Part shown: positions 63,358 to 64,000 of the stretch, one piece after another | Numbering within the stretch: the stretch's first letter is position 1 | Layout of the letters: each line of letters starts with the position of its first letter | Assembly: GCA_017559955.1 (NCBI GenBank) | Contig: JAFYPQ010000042.1 | Span: 1-64,000, forward strand | Reading direction: 5' to 3' | DNA length: 64,000 bases | Origin: Bacteroidales bacterium | GTDB lineage: Bacteria; Bacteroidota; Bacteroidia; Bacteroidales; G3-4614 | Translations under genes and position numbers: made by a program | Notes under the pieces: model-generated | What the model saw: the letters and a program-made list of their open reading frames with translations, nothing else | Told to the model about the DNA's origin: nothing | The model's database searches: none

Positions 63358-64000
63358 GTGGATAACAATAAATTTAAACTAATAGCAAAAACTTTTCAGG
63401 GAGTTGAAGAGGAGCTTGCAACAGAGATATCGCAACTTGGTGGCGAAGAGATAACCATTGGTAAAAGAATGGTATCGTTTGTGGGAGACAAAGAGTTGAT
63501 GTATAGAGCAAACTTTTTTTGTCGTACAGCTTTGCGTATATTAAAACCAATATACACATTTGAAGCAAACGACACCGATGAGTTATACTCAAAAATAAAA
63601 GAGTATGATTGGAGCAGTATAATGACTTCGAAGAGTACGTTCACCATTGATTCGGTAGTGAATTCTGATGAATTTCGCAACTCTCGTTTTGTAACCTATC
63701 GTGTAAAAGATGCAATTGTCGATTACTTTACCGATAGAGGAAAAGATCGCCCTTCGGTTCGATTGACCAACCCCGACCTATATATAAACATACATATATC
63801 GCATAACGAGTGTACAATATCGTTAGACTCTTCGGGAGAGAGCCTTCATAAAAGGGGGTATCGTGTGGCACAAACTGAAGCTCCTATAAATGAAGTTCTT
63901 GCTGCGGCAATGCTTCTAAAAGCAGGTTGGGATGGGTCGAGCGACTTTGTTGACCCGATGTGTGGTTCGGGAACAATTCTTATTGAGGCAGCAATGATTG
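63358..64000 (+). CDS. rlmL: THUMP-domain 23S rRNA methyltransferase, RlmL-like (5' part)
   Basis: An open frame from the GTG at 63358 (good GGAGA eight bases upstream) to the window end, 214 codons without stop. Residues about 5-60 are a ferredoxin-like N-terminal part (KLIAKTFQGVEEELATEISQLG), about 60-165 a THUMP domain (RPSVRLTNPDLYINIHISHNE), and the SAM motif DPMCGSGTILIEAAM begins near residue 200. The family methylates guanosine N2 in 23S rRNA (G2445 in E. coli). The gene is incomplete here; the catalytic NPPYG motif would lie beyond the edge. Confidence 0.88.
   Translation, partial: MDNNKFKLIAKTFQGVEEELATEISQLGGEEITIGKRMVSFVGDKELMYRANFFCRTALRILKPIYTFEANDTDELYSKIKEYDWSSIMTSKSTFTIDSVVNSDEFRNSRFVTYRVKDAIVDYFTDRGKDRPSVRLTNPDLYINIHISHNECTISLDSSGESLHKRGYRVAQTEAPINEVLAAAMLLKAGWDGSSDFVDPMCGSGTILIEAAMI

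Overview
The window is a piece of an AT-rich Bacteroidales (Bacteroidota) chromosome. The evidence for this is a PorZ protein and type IX secretion (T9SS) C-terminal sorting domains, a glycine-lipid acyltransferase pair, DUF2723, GIN-domain and DUF4250 proteins, and promoters of the Bacteroidota form TTTG-N19-TAnnTTTG, clearest before the ferredoxin and purD genes. The species cannot be named from the sequence. No rRNA, tRNA, insertion sequence, integrase or CRISPR array was found.

Layout. 1-2.7 kb: two secreted proteins (LamG-like and propeller) that share an almost identical 3' sorting-domain cassette, with a stranded second sorting domain between them. 2.9-5.8 kb: glycine-lipid operon (glsA- and glsB-like) ending in a WG-repeat lipoprotein. 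5.8-7.7 kb (minus): recF, a DciA-like gene and a thioesterase. 7.9-12.7 kb (plus): TPR membrane protein, ribH, a 55-residue ferredoxin missed by length filters, DUF4250, an MscS/YbdG-type channel, and a DUF2156-GNAT fusion. 12.8-27.2 kb, almost all minus: polA, deoC, MazG-like, dtd, uvrC, mnmG, ybeY, comM, a cysteine-free thioredoxin-fold lipoprotein, purN and nadA, with a plus-strand polyprenyl synthase inserted. A near-perfect parS site lies between uvrC and mnmG. The 0.5 kb AT-rich gap after nadA holds four DnaA-box-like sequences. Together these suggest an origin-proximal region.

27.7-36.2 kb: Hanks-type kinase, a start-less paralogue of a gene at 57 kb, an ATP-grasp-like protein, a TrmH-type methyltransferase, and a deacetylase/DUF2723/miaB cluster. 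36.2-46.6 kb: an 84-bp tandem repeat, a succinate/acetate CoA-transferase, a GIN-domain protein, dusB, a YqaA-like protein, purD, an ECF sigma factor, porZ and rdgB. PorZ belongs to the machinery that would handle T9SS cargo such as the two proteins at the left end.

46.7-53.8 kb is the most unusual part. It is a tight six-gene minus-strand operon made of an SPFH protein with four zinc ribbons, two membrane coiled-coil proteins, a pair of paralogous coiled-coil proteins and a beta-helix (bactofilin-like) protein. It has no enzyme domain and looks like a membrane-scaffold system. 54-57 kb: rnr and hisK, then the intact paralogue of the 29 kb gene. 57.9-62 kb: a four-gene module of exported proteins (barrel protein, LPP20/FlgT-like, DUF6175-like and CsgG-like proteins). 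The window ends with cysE and the first part of an RlmL-type rRNA methyltransferase.
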